Assembly: GCA_031276055.1 (NCBI GenBank)
Contig: JAISNW010000261.1
Location: 1 to 6,526, forward strand
Length of the DNA: 6,526 nucleotides
Source of the DNA: Deferribacteraceae bacterium
GTDB lineage: Bacteria; Chrysiogenota; Deferribacteres; Deferribacterales; JAISNW01
Reading direction: 5' to 3'
Shown here: piece after piece, positions 1 to 5,512 of the stretch
Layout: every line of letters begins with the position of its first letter
Numbering within the stretch: position 1 is the first letter of the stretch
Translations under genes and position numbers: made by a program
Notes under the pieces: model-generated
Databases searched by the model: none
What the model was told of the DNA's origin: nothing
Seen by the model: only the letters and a program-made list of their open reading frames with translations

Positions 1-16
1 CGGTATATCTTGCCAC
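1..16 (-). CDS. rpsD: 30S ribosomal protein S4, N-terminal fragment (cut by window edge)
   Basis: Only the first five codons plus one base are present, reading V(M)-A-R-Y-T, the usual beginning of bacterial S4 (MARYTG...). The start is GTG at 14-16, preceded by a strong SD, AAGGAGGC at 21-28, which leaves 5 nt between AAGGAGG and the start. It lies 21 nt downstream of rpsK, the standard place for rpsD in the alpha operon. S4 is a primary 16S rRNA binder that nucleates 30S assembly, and in several bacteria it represses its own operon; nothing here shows such a regulatory site. The identification rests on few residues plus strong synteny. Confidence 0.85.
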
Positions 17-20
17 TTAC

Positions 21-28
21 GCCTCCTT
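21..28 (-). promoter_or_regulatory. Shine-Dalgarno of rpsD
   Basis: AAGGAGGC, a near-complete anti-SD match, sits in the 21-nt rpsK-rpsD gap. It supports GTG at 14-16 as the S4 start. The same octamer precedes rpsM. Confidence 0.85.
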
Positions 29-37
29 AAACCAGAA

Positions 38-427
38 TTATATCCTTCTCCGCTTTCTTGGGCGGCATCCGTTATGAGGGATTGGAGTTATATCTTTAAT
101 AGTGGTAACGGCAATCCCCGCCGCTTGTATCGCCCTAACAGCGCTTTCACGCCCAGAACCTGGACCTTTTATGGACACTTCCACCTCTTGCACCCCTGCC
201 TCCCGCGCTTTTTTTGCAGCAGAATCCGCCGCCAACTGCGCTGCAAATGGGGTTGACTTGCGAGAGTTCTTAAAGCTGTTGCCGCTGCCGCCCGTAGCCC
301 AACAGATTACATTTCCATTGAGATCAGAAAAAGTAACATGTGTATTATTAAATGAGGAGCTTATGTGTGCGATTGCTCTAGGAACAATCTTCTTCTCTTT
401 TTTACCGCCGCGCTTTGTCTGTGCCAT
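38..427 (-). CDS. rpsK: 30S ribosomal protein S11
   Basis: Encodes a 129-residue S11, the usual family length. S11 is a platform protein of the 30S subunit; it lies near the mRNA exit and helps shape the Shine-Dalgarno helix environment. Visible hallmarks are the [12 protein letters not shown] segment (residues 21-32), the conserved [10 protein letters not shown] stretch (55-64), the [12 protein letters not shown] loop (88-99), and the C-terminal [13 protein letters not shown] (117-129), where most bacteria have PPKRR. The [12 protein letters not shown] loop (43-54) looks about one residue longer than the common form. The start is ATG at 425-427, preceded by TAGGAGGC, in which the rpsM stop codon forms part of the SD. 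It is followed by rpsD after 21 nt. The stop is TAA. Identity is certain. Confidence 0.98.
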   Translation of the reverse strand: MAQTKRGGKKEKKIVPRAIAHISSSFNNTHVTFSDLNGNVICWATGGSGNSFKNSRKSTPFAAQLAADSAAKKAREAGVQEVEVSIKGPGSGRESAVRAIQAAGIAVTTIKDITPIPHNGCRPRKRRRI

Positions 428-432
428 ATAAG

Positions 433-438
433 CCTCCT
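433..438 (-). promoter_or_regulatory. Shine-Dalgarno of rpsK overlapping the rpsM stop codon
   Basis: AGGAGG lies 5 nt before the rpsK ATG. Its first two bases are the last two of the rpsM TAG stop (437-439), so a ribosome terminating on rpsM sits on the rpsK SD. This suggests reinitiation or tight translational coupling. Confidence 0.8.
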
Positions 439-805
439 ATTTCTTCTTAATGCCGCGTTTGCCCGCTAAACCGCGTCTAGTGCGGGCATTGCTTCGAGTT
501 TTCTGTCCGCGGCATGGCAGATTATTCCTATGCCTTACCCCGCGGTAGCAGTTAATCTCCACCAAACGCTTTATAGATAAAGAGACCTCTTTGCGAAGAT
601 CCCCTTCCACCTTAACATTTGCATCAAGGTAGTTGCGTATATCGGCAATCTCCTGTTCGGTGAGCTCCCCCACCCTTTTAGTAGAAGATATCCCCGTATC
701 GGTTAAAACCTTCCGTGCAGTCGGACGCCCCACTCCAAATATGTAGGTAAGCCCTATCTCAACCTTTTTGTTATTCGGTATGTCAACACCTGCAACTCGC
801 GCCAC
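437..805 (-). CDS. rpsM: 30S ribosomal protein S13
   Basis: Encodes a 122-residue S13, normal for the family. S13 sits on the head of the 30S subunit and contacts the P-site tRNA and, through intersubunit bridges, the 50S. The protein opens with [19 protein letters not shown], followed by the helix-turn-helix-like [14 protein letters not shown] (residues 21-34; the usual consensus is YIxGIGR). It ends with the family signature [25 protein letters not shown] (about 89-113) and a basic tail, GKRGIKKK, that reaches the decoding region. Start is GTG at 803-805 with a strong SD, AAGGAGGC (811-818), at good spacing. The stop is TAG, shared with the SD of rpsK. The gene follows rpmJ after 16 nt. Confidence 0.98.
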   Translation of the reverse strand: MARVAGVDIPNNKKVEIGLTYIFGVGRPTARKVLTDTGISSTKRVGELTEQEIADIRNYLDANVKVEGDLRKEVSLSIKRLVEINCYRGVRHRNNLPCRGQKTRSNARTRRGLAGKRGIKKK

Positions 806-810
806 TAAAA

Positions 811-818
811 GCCTCCTT
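811..818 (-). promoter_or_regulatory. Shine-Dalgarno of rpsM
   Basis: AAGGAGGC, with 6 nt between AAGGAGG and the GTG at 803-805. It fixes this GTG as the S13 start and is identical to the rpsD SD. Confidence 0.85.
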
Positions 819-821
819 AAT

Positions 822-935
822 CTAGCCTTGTCTCTGCTTATGGCGGGGGTTTTCGCATATTACCCGCACAACGCCTTTACGTTTCACAATCTTACATTTG
901 CTGCAGATCGGCTTAACACTCGCTCTAACTTTCAT
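822..935 (-). CDS. rpmJ: 50S ribosomal protein L36 (zinc-ribbon form)
   Basis: A 37-codon gene easily missed because of its size. The product begins [20 protein letters not shown] and ends with [11 protein letters not shown], a full-length match to the common L36. The four zinc ligands of the C+ form are visible: C11, C14, C27 and H32. L36 is the smallest 50S protein and stabilises 23S rRNA near the L6/L16 region. Start is ATG at 933-935, preceded by TTGAGGTTATATT, which supplies a modest GAGGT SD. The stop is TAG at 822-824. Its place between infA and rpsM is the classic alpha-block position. Most bacteria carry this zinc form; some carry a cysteine-free paralogue elsewhere, which cannot be judged here. 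Confidence 0.97.
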   Translation of the reverse strand: MKVRASVKPICSKCKIVKRKGVVRVICENPRHKQRQG

Positions 936-985
936 AATATAACCTCAATTAACCGCAAGTTCATATCTATATTCATCTCTTCGGT

Positions 986-1207
986 CTATTTCTGCCTATA
1001 AGTAATCCTGCCTCGAGTTAGATCATAGGGAGACAACTCCACCGTCACTTTATCTCCAGGGAGAATCCGTATGAAATTCATCCGCATCTTTCCCGAAAGG
1101 TGCGCAGTTATCACATGCTTATTTTCAAGCTCTACCTTGAATGTAGCGTTGGGCAGCGCTTCGCTTACCACACCCGCCGCTTCAATTACTTCTCCTTTCT
1201 TTGACAT
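986..1207 (-). CDS. infA: Translation initiation factor IF-1
   Basis: Encodes a 73-residue IF-1 (family about 72). IF-1 is an S1/OB-fold protein that binds the 30S A site during initiation and works with IF-2 and IF-3. The core [16 protein letters not shown] (residues 17-32) and the near-invariant stretch from [16 protein letters not shown] through [13 protein letters not shown] (39-71) are intact. The N-terminus is slightly different from the usual MAKED/EDVIE form ([12 protein letters not shown]). The start is ATG at 1205-1207, with an AAGGG SD about 9 nt upstream. It is preceded by 155 nt of noncoding DNA, so this gene is probably the first cistron of an independently transcribed block infA-rpmJ-rpsM-rpsK-rpsD. 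The stop is TAG. Confidence 0.98.
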   Translation of the reverse strand: MSKKGEVIEAAGVVSEALPNATFKVELENKHVITAHLSGKMRMNFIRILPGDKVTVELSPYDLTRGRITYRQK

Positions 1208-1291
1208 TGCTTAATACCCTTAATTTATACCTTAACCTGAAACACCGCTTACCCGCGCATCCCACACATACAACGGCGGCAATGAAACAAA

Positions 1292-1320
1292 GTTCTCACA
1301 CAAAATAGAAAAAAAGTCAA
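1292..1320 (-). promoter_or_regulatory. Candidate sigma70-type promoter P2 for infA block
   Basis: TTGACT (-35, 1315-1320, 5/6 consensus) is separated by 17 nt from GAGAAC (-10, 1292-1297). The -10 is weak (3/6), but a TGT immediately before it fits an extended -10 element. A start near 1285 would give an infA leader of about 75-80 nt. It is a candidate only. Confidence 0.35.
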
Positions 1321-1350
1321 GTAATACTTAGCTTTCACAAAGGGTGTTAA
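1321..1350 (-). promoter_or_regulatory. Candidate sigma70-type promoter P1 for infA block
   Basis: TTAACA (-35, 1345-1350, 5/6 consensus) is followed after 18 nt by TATTAC (-10, 1321-1326, 4/6). It lies only about 13 nt beyond the map stop codon. The transcript would begin near 1314 and give a leader of about 107 nt before infA. It competes with P2, whose -35 directly abuts it. Either could be fortuitous in AT-rich DNA. Confidence 0.35.
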
Positions 1351-1362
1351 GCCTTCTGAATA

Positions 1363-2112
1363 TTATGCTGTTAATATCTGCAAGCCCTCTCTAGTTATCG
1401 CCACCGTATTCTCATAGTGAGATGAAATTTTGCCGTCTTTAGTGCTGCATGACCAACCATCCAACTTTGATGTTGCAATATGGTAATCCCCCATAGTCAG
1501 CATCGGCTCTATAGCGAGCACCATCCCATTCCTTAATTTAGGACCTCTGCCCGCAGGTCCGTAGTTCGGGATAGGGGGATCTTCATGAACCGATCTGCCT
1601 ATCCCATGTCCAAGCATATCTCTAACAACTCCAAAGCCCGCCGCTTCCGCTGTGAGCTGCACAGCGTTTGAAATATCTGATAACCGTCCGCCGTGCACAG
1701 CTTTTTTTGACCCGCTGATAAAAGCATCCTCAGCGGCTTTTATCAACTTTGCCGCCTCATCTGTTATATTCCCTACTGGGTATGTTCGGGCGGCATCCGC
1801 ATGAAATCCGTTGCGAAAAGAGCCTATATCAACACTAACAATATCCCCTTCCACCAGCTTTCGGGAAGAGGGTATCCCATGAACCACCACCTCGTTTACA
1901 CTAATGCAGGCGGCGGCAGGAAAACCTCTATACCCCAAAAAAGAGGGAACCGCCCCGCGTTTAGCTAGAATATCCTCAACTAAACGGTTTATTTCAACAG
2001 TGGCAACTCCTGGTTTTATAAATTCTGAAAGTCTGTCAAATATCTCTGCAAGGATAGCCCCATTTGCCCTAATAATCTCTATCTCGTGGTTGCTCTTTAG
2101 GTATATATCCAC
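1363..2112 (-). CDS. map: Type I methionine aminopeptidase
   Basis: Encodes a 249-residue cytosolic metalloprotease that removes the initiator methionine from new proteins when the second residue is small. All five metal ligands of the pita-bread fold are in place: D95 (VSVDIG), D106 (FHADAA), H169 (GHGIG), E202 (AIEPM) and E234 (HYENT). The catalytic-site histidines H78 (VVHGIP) and H176 (SVHEDP) are also present. The usual YEHT motif around the last ligand reads YENT. There is no N-terminal SH3 or zinc-finger extension, so this is the short bacterial MetAP-Ia form. Start is GTG at 2110-2112, giving MDIYLKS, which fits the family N-terminus. It lies 2 nt after the adk stop with only a weak SD (TTGGA), so coupling to adk is likely. 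The stop is TAA. Confidence 0.97.
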   Translation of the reverse strand: MDIYLKSNHEIEIIRANGAILAEIFDRLSEFIKPGVATVEINRLVEDILAKRGAVPSFLGYRGFPAAACISVNEVVVHGIPSSRKLVEGDIVSVDIGSFRNGFHADAARTYPVGNITDEAAKLIKAAEDAFISGSKKAVHGGRLSDISNAVQLTAEAAGFGVVRDMLGHGIGRSVHEDPPIPNYGPAGRGPKLRNGMVLAIEPMLTMGDYHIATSKLDGWSCSTKDGKISSHYENTVAITREGLQILTA

Positions 2113-2114
2113 TA

Positions 2115-2765
2115 TCAGCTGTCCAAGAAGGCCTTTATCTTGCTGTATACATCAGAGGGTTCTGCTGCGCCGTCTAAAGAGAGAACGATCCCCCGTTTCT
2201 CATAAAGCGGCTTTATTATTGCGGTGCTCTCATGGAAAACCTTTAACCTCTTAGAGAGGGCAGCCTCTGTATCATCATCGCGGCATATCAGCTTCTCTCC
2301 GTCAAAGTTGCATATCCCTGCCTCTCTCGGCGGATTAAACTTTAAGTGGTAAACTCTGCCGCATGCAGGGCAGCTTCTCCTCCCTGTAATCCTCTCATAT
2401 ATAAGCTCATCAGGAACTTCAAGAGAGATGACGTGGGTTAATCTATATTTGAGGTCTTTCTCCAACATCTCGTCAAGAGCCTCCGCTTGCACGACCGTTC
2501 GCGGAAAACCGTCTAAAATGAATCCATTTTTGGCATCCCCGCCTTTCAAGCGTTCGCTCATAACCCCTACAATAAGAGAATCGGGGACTAAAAGCCCTTG
2601 CGTCATATAATTTTTTGCTTCTTTTCCTAAGGCAGAGCCGTCCTTCACCGCTTTTCTCAATATATCGCCGGTGGATATCTGAATAACCCCATAGTCACGG
2701 ATTATATTTTCAGACTGCGTGCCTTTGCCTGAACCAGGCGCCCCTAAAAAAAGAACATTAATCAT
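2115..2765 (-). CDS. adk: Adenylate kinase, long form with zinc-binding LID
   Basis: Encodes a 216-residue adenylate kinase that interconverts ATP + AMP and 2 ADP in the cytosol. The P-loop GAPGSGKGT is at residues 8-16, the AMP-binding STGDILR at 31-37, and DGFPRT at 85-90. The long LID runs from about 129 to 165 and carries C132, C135, C152 and D155, the C-C-C-D zinc site known from Bacillus-type enzymes, with CRDDD at 161-165 closing the lid. Length is typical of the long bacterial form. ATG at 2763-2765 follows the secY stop by 2 nt. A purine-rich GGGGAAGG about 11 nt upstream, inside secY, serves as SD. The stop is TGA. The secY-adk-map order is common outside the gammaproteobacteria. 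Confidence 0.98.
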   Translation of the reverse strand: MINVLFLGAPGSGKGTQSENIIRDYGVIQISTGDILRKAVKDGSALGKEAKNYMTQGLLVPDSLIVGVMSERLKGGDAKNGFILDGFPRTVVQAEALDEMLEKDLKYRLTHVISLEVPDELIYERITGRRSCPACGRVYHLKFNPPREAGICNFDGEKLICRDDDTEAALSKRLKVFHESTAIIKPLYEKRGIVLSLDGAAEPSDVYSKIKAFLDS

Positions 2766-2767
2766 AG

Positions 2768-4060
2768 CTAATTATACCTTCCCCTTATCCGCCCCTGTTT
2801 CAAGAAACCGTCATAGTTATTGGTTATAAGGTGAGCCTCAATCTTCTGGATAACATCTAAACCAACTCCTACAACAATAAGAACGCTTGTGCCGCCGAAG
2901 TAAAACGGCATATTGAACCAAGAGATTATTATCTGAGGGAGGATCGCCACCAGAGCTAGATATATAGAGCCAACAAAAGTCAACCTAGAAAGCACATAAT
3001 CTATAAAATCTGCTGTTGCCGCTCCTGGACGTTTGCCCGGAATTACCCCGCCGGATTTCTGTATATTTTCCGCTATATCGTTAGGGTTAAAGATAATAGA
3101 CGTATAAAAATAGGTGAAAAACACTATAAACACAGTGGATAGCACGTAATACGGCCAGTTGGAGGGAGAGAAAAAGCTGCTTATCATCTGCGTAGTGGGA
3201 GTGTTAATAAAAGTAGCCAGAGTAGGCGGAAGCGTAACAATTGTGGATGCGAATATTATAGGTATAACGCCCGCCGGATTTAGCTTTAATGGGAGATAAG
3301 AGGTCACAGTTTGCGAGCGCGCCCCGATTGTGCCTTTTCGAACATACTGAATAGGCAGCCGTCGTTGGGATGTTTCCATAAAAACTATAGCTATAAAAGC
3401 CGCAGCCATTACAGCAAGAGCTATTAGAAGAGGGATAATCTCTATCTGCCCCAACCTAACAAGCGTCCATGTCTGAGTGAGAGCAGAAGGGAGGGCGGCG
3501 ATAATGCCCGCCATAATTAACAGCGACATCCCATTGCCAATTCCAAAAGAGGTGATCTTCTCCCCCAACCACATTAAGAATATAGTGCCTGTGGTAAGAG
3601 TAAGGGCGGTGATCAACCTAAAGCTCCACCCGCTTGACATGGCGACATTCATCCCCTCAAGCCCAATAGCGATGGCAAAACCTTGAAAGAAGCTGATGAA
3701 AACGGTGAAATATCTAGTGTATCGAGTTATCTTCTCTCTGCCTTCTGTTCCCCTCTTTTTAAGCTCACCAAGGTGAGGGATGACAACCGTTAAGAGTTCA
3801 AGGATAATAGAGGCGGATATATACGGCATAACGCCCAGTCCAAAAACTGTGAGCTTTTTAAGCGCTCCGCCTGTAAACATATCGAGAAATCCGAAAAGGT
3901 TGCCGCCTGAATTCTCAAAAAAACGAGCCAACGCCTCTCCATCGATGCCTGGGGTAGGCACATGCACCCCTAACCTGAACACAGCAAGAAGCCCCAACGT
4001 CATAATTATGCGCCTGCGCAGATCAGGAATTGCAAATATATCTTCTATCTTCTTAAACAT
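2768..4060 (-). CDS. secY: Protein translocase subunit SecY
   Basis: Encodes the 430-residue pore subunit of the SecYEG translocon in the inner membrane, the channel for secreted and membrane proteins and a docking site for SecA and the ribosome. Ten membrane segments can be read at roughly 18-34, 69-93, 115-134, 147-167, 177-197, 207-228, 262-283, 304-323, 361-381 and 387-405. The plug region (FGFLDMFTGGAL, 56-67) precedes TM2, the cytosolic loop RRLPIQYVRK (233-242) follows TM6, and the C5 loop has GGVIPGKRPG (337-346) with its key arginine, R344. Start is ATG at 4058-4060, 2 nt after the rplO stop. The upstream AAAGAAATAAGC is a poor SD, so translation is probably coupled to rplO. The stop is TAG. 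Confidence 0.99.
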   Translation of the reverse strand: MFKKIEDIFAIPDLRRRIIMTLGLLAVFRLGVHVPTPGIDGEALARFFENSGGNLFGFLDMFTGGALKKLTVFGLGVMPYISASIILELLTVVIPHLGELKKRGTEGREKITRYTRYFTVFISFFQGFAIAIGLEGMNVAMSSGWSFRLITALTLTTGTIFLMWLGEKITSFGIGNGMSLLIMAGIIAALPSALTQTWTLVRLGQIEIIPLLIALAVMAAAFIAIVFMETSQRRLPIQYVRKGTIGARSQTVTSYLPLKLNPAGVIPIIFASTIVTLPPTLATFINTPTTQMISSFFSPSNWPYYVLSTVFIVFFTYFYTSIIFNPNDIAENIQKSGGVIPGKRPGAATADFIDYVLSRLTFVGSIYLALVAILPQIIISWFNMPFYFGGTSVLIVVGVGLDVIQKIEAHLITNNYDGFLKQGRIRGRYN

Positions 4061-4062
4061 GC

Positions 4063-4599
4063 TTATTTCTTTATCGGTTTAGCTTGTTTACTAGCTTTTT
4101 TGGCAGCCTTTGCAAGATAGCGCTCTCTAACAACCTCTTTCTCCTTAAACGGAGGGATAATTTCAACTTCTCCGCCCGCTGCCTGCACCTTTTCCATAGC
4201 TGTTTTAGATATTTTATGAACCTTAAAAGAGAGTTTCTTATTAAACTCCCCATCCCCTAATATCTTCACTCCCGCTCTATCTCCGTGGATAAGCCCAAAC
4301 GCTTTAAGAGTTTCGGTATTTACAAGCGAACCTTCTGTGAAATATTTATCAACACTCTTGAGGTTCACCGTTTCATAAACAGTAGAAAAACGCGCATTGC
4401 TAAAACCTCTTTTAGGAATTCTGCGGGTCATAGGCATCTGCCCGCCTTCAAAGCCTGGCTTTGTTTGACCGCCGGAGCGCGCCTTCTGCCCTTTATGCCC
4501 CTTTCCAGCTGTTGTGCCAAGCCCCGAGCCTGTGCCGCGTCCAAGCCTCTTTCTAGCTCTATTTGCCCCTTTTGCAGGTTTTAATTCATGTATAAACAC
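4063..4599 (-). CDS. rplO: 50S ribosomal protein L15 with lysine-rich C-terminal extension
   Basis: I place the start at GTG 4597-4599, giving MFIHELKPAKGAN and 178 residues. This matches the family opening (M-x-L-H-E-L-x-P) and has GAGGAG 10 nt upstream. An in-frame TTG at 4618-4620 would add seven residues lying inside rpsE and lacks family support. L15 is a 50S protein that reaches into 23S rRNA. The glycine-rich LGRGTGSGLGTTAGKGHKGQ segment (about 19-38) and GFEGGQMPMTRRIPKRGF (49-66) are hallmarks. The family normally ends near residue 146-149 (GGEVEIIP); here about 30 further residues follow, rich in Lys and Ala. rpmD, usually directly upstream, is missing. The stop is TAA, 2 nt before secY. 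Confidence 0.95.
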   Translation of the reverse strand: MFIHELKPAKGANRARKRLGRGTGSGLGTTAGKGHKGQKARSGGQTKPGFEGGQMPMTRRIPKRGFSNARFSTVYETVNLKSVDKYFTEGSLVNTETLKAFGLIHGDRAGVKILGDGEFNKKLSFKVHKISKTAMEKVQAAGGEVEIIPPFKEKEVVRERYLAKAAKKASKQAKPIKK

Positions 4600-4606
4600 T
4601 TGCGCA

Positions 4607-5116
4607 TCACTCCTCGTCAACTTGATTTATCTTAATAAGCTCTGAAATATCTTTATTGCGGACTTCCGCCACTTCATCCACCGTTCTAATCTTGCTAAAA
4701 CCGTTCAGAGCGGCATATAACGAGTTAAACGGATTTCTGCTGCGGACAGATTTCGCAAGGATATTATGCACCCCTGCAAGTTCAAAGAGGGAGCGCACCG
4801 CACCGCCTGCTATAATGCCTGTGCCAGGCGCTGCAGGTTTCATTACAATCTCGCTTGCCCTATAGCAGCCGAGCACTTCATGAGGGATGCTCCCCTTCAC
4901 CACAGGGATGGATATAATATTCTTTTTAGCGGCTTCTAAGGCTTTACGGATCGCATCAGGCACTTCACGCGCCTTGCCATGCCCTACCCCAACCTTTCCA
5001 TTCCTATCGCCTACCACCACAAGAGCGGTAAACTTAAAGATGCGTCCACCCTTTACAACCTTAGTAACTCTTCCTATATGGACAATCTTGTCCGCAAACT
5101 GTTTTTCTTCTGTCAT
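4607..5116 (-). CDS. rpsE: 30S ribosomal protein S5
   Basis: S5 of 169 residues (family about 166). It lies on the back of the 30S subunit at the mRNA entry side and influences decoding fidelity. The double-stranded-RNA-like N-domain contains VTKVVKGGRIFKF (17-29), including the K-G-G-R turn where spectinomycin-resistance changes occur in other bacteria; the residues here look wild type. The C-domain shows VLGCYRASEIVMKPAAPGTG and the GGAVR motif. ATG at 5114-5116 is preferred. TTG immediately before it (5117-5119) lies 8 nt from the GGAGG SD, against 11 nt for ATG, so one extra residue is possible. It follows rplR by 18 nt. The stop is TGA, and the last codons GAG GAG double as the rplO SD. 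Confidence 0.97.
   Translation of the reverse strand: MTEEKQFADKIVHIGRVTKVVKGGRIFKFTALVVVGDRNGKVGVGHGKAREVPDAIRKALEAAKKNIISIPVVKGSIPHEVLGCYRASEIVMKPAAPGTGIIAGGAVRSLFELAGVHNILAKSVRSRNPFNSLYAALNGFSKIRTVDEVAEVRNKDISELIKINQVDEE
4610..4615 (-). promoter_or_regulatory. Shine-Dalgarno of rplO inside the end of rpsE
   Basis: GAGGAG, formed by the final two Glu codons of rpsE, stands 10 nt before GTG 4597-4599 and decides that start. An ATG at 4605-4607, overlapping the rpsE TGA, is out of frame with L15 and closes after eight codons. Confidence 0.7.
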
Positions 5117-5127
5117 CAAAATTTAAT

Positions 5128-5132
5128 CCTCC
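5128..5132 (-). promoter_or_regulatory. Shine-Dalgarno of rpsE
   Basis: GGAGG lies in the 18-nt rplR-rpsE gap, 8 nt from a TTG and 11 nt from the adjacent in-frame ATG. The spacing slightly favours TTG and the codon identity favours ATG, so the S5 start is uncertain by one codon. Confidence 0.75.
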
Positions 5133-5134
5133 GT

Positions 5135-5500
5135 CTAAAACGCCAGACCGTCAGAACGGGCTGCATCTGCTAAAGCCTTAATCCGCCCGTGGTATAAAAA
5201 GCCCCCGCGATCAAAGACCACAGCGGAAATCCCCAACTTTTTCGCCCTAGAAGATAATAGTTTACCCACAGCTTCGGCGGTTTTAATATTTACTCTCCCG
5301 CCAAACTCGCTTCTAACCGCTGTTTCAAGAGAGCTGGCCGCCGTCAACGTCACTCCCTCGTTATCATCGATAATCTGAGCGTAAATATAACGGTTGCTTC
5401 TAAAGACTGCAAGACGAGGGCGTTCCGCCGTTCCCCTTACCTTTTTGCGAAGTCTAGTATGGCGTCTGTCTCTACTAAGCTGCCTTTCGTTAGTTTTCAC
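5135..5500 (-). CDS. rplR: 50S ribosomal protein L18
   Basis: A 121-residue L18 (family 117-122) that binds 5S rRNA together with L5 and carries it into the central protuberance of the 50S subunit. The arginine-rich head [17 protein letters not shown] (5-21) is followed by [24 protein letters not shown] (23-46), the most conserved part of the family. The C-terminal half shows [22 protein letters not shown] (about 94-115), the L18 signature. Start is GTG at 5498-5500, with AGGAG six to seven nt upstream; that SD overlaps the rplF stop. The stop is TAG. It sits between rplF and rpsE as in nearly all bacterial spc operons. Confidence 0.97.
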   Translation of the reverse strand: MKTNERQLSRDRRHTRLRKKVRGTAERPRLAVFRSNRYIYAQIIDDNEGVTLTAASSLETAVRSEFGGRVNIKTAEAVGKLLSSRAKKLGISAVVFDRGGFLYHGRIKALADAARSDGLAF

Positions 5501-5507
5501 CTATGAA

Positions 5508-5512
5508 CTCCT
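5508..5512 (-). promoter_or_regulatory. Shine-Dalgarno of rplR overlapping the rplF stop codon
   Basis: AGGAG begins with the A of the rplF TAG (5511-5513), making TAGGAG, and stands 7 nt before the rplR GTG. The arrangement supports coupled translation of L6 and L18. Confidence 0.8.

Larger units (their letters stand above)
1208..1362. other. Noncoding spacer between map and infA
   Basis: The only sizeable gene-free stretch in the window (155 nt), AT-rich compared with its flanks. Read on the minus strand it contains two promoter-like pairs (listed separately) and two weak hairpins. One is GCTT..CAC/GTG..AAGC at 1331-1352. The other is an AT-rich stem at 1315-1333 running into seven T (1309-1315). 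Close to infA, TTAAGGTAT and TTAAGGGTAT stand as near-identical direct repeats 13 nt apart. I found no convincing small gene, no strong GC-rich terminator and no recognised r-protein leader structure. Confidence 0.6.

Noticed and set aside
102..431. 109-codon plus-strand open frame opposite rpsK
   Set aside because: It is the antisense shadow of the conserved S11 gene, with no SD and no recognisable protein features.
768..1001. 77-codon plus-strand frame across the rpmJ region
   Set aside because: It runs antisense over rpmJ and the ends of rpsM and infA. The minus strand encodes an unmistakable L36 with all four zinc ligands.
1224..1229. TATAAA as a -10 element for infA
   Set aside because: No acceptable -35 at 16-18 nt, and transcription would begin at or inside the infA SD, leaving almost no leader.
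1309..1333. AT-rich stem followed by seven T as an intrinsic terminator after map
   Set aside because: The stem contains a mismatch and a G-T pair, has very low GC and a three-base loop, so efficient termination is doubtful. It also overlaps the putative -35 of P2.
1904..2254. 116-codon plus-strand frame opposite map and adk
   Set aside because: Antisense to two highly conserved genes and spans their junction; composition is typical of a shadow frame.
3780..4082. 100-codon plus-strand frame opposite the secY start
   Set aside because: Antisense to the SecY N-terminus, with no independent support.
4071..4253. 60-codon basic minus-strand frame inside rplO, considered as an rpmD-like or other small r-protein
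   Set aside because: It is a +1 shadow of the Lys/Arg-rich end of L15. Its basic composition follows from the A-rich codons, and it lacks the L30 pattern.
4581..4607. ATG overlapping the rpsE TGA (TGATG) as a start for rplO or a remnant rpmD
   Set aside because: Out of frame with L15 and ends after eight codons at a TAA; too short to be a gene or an identifiable remnant.
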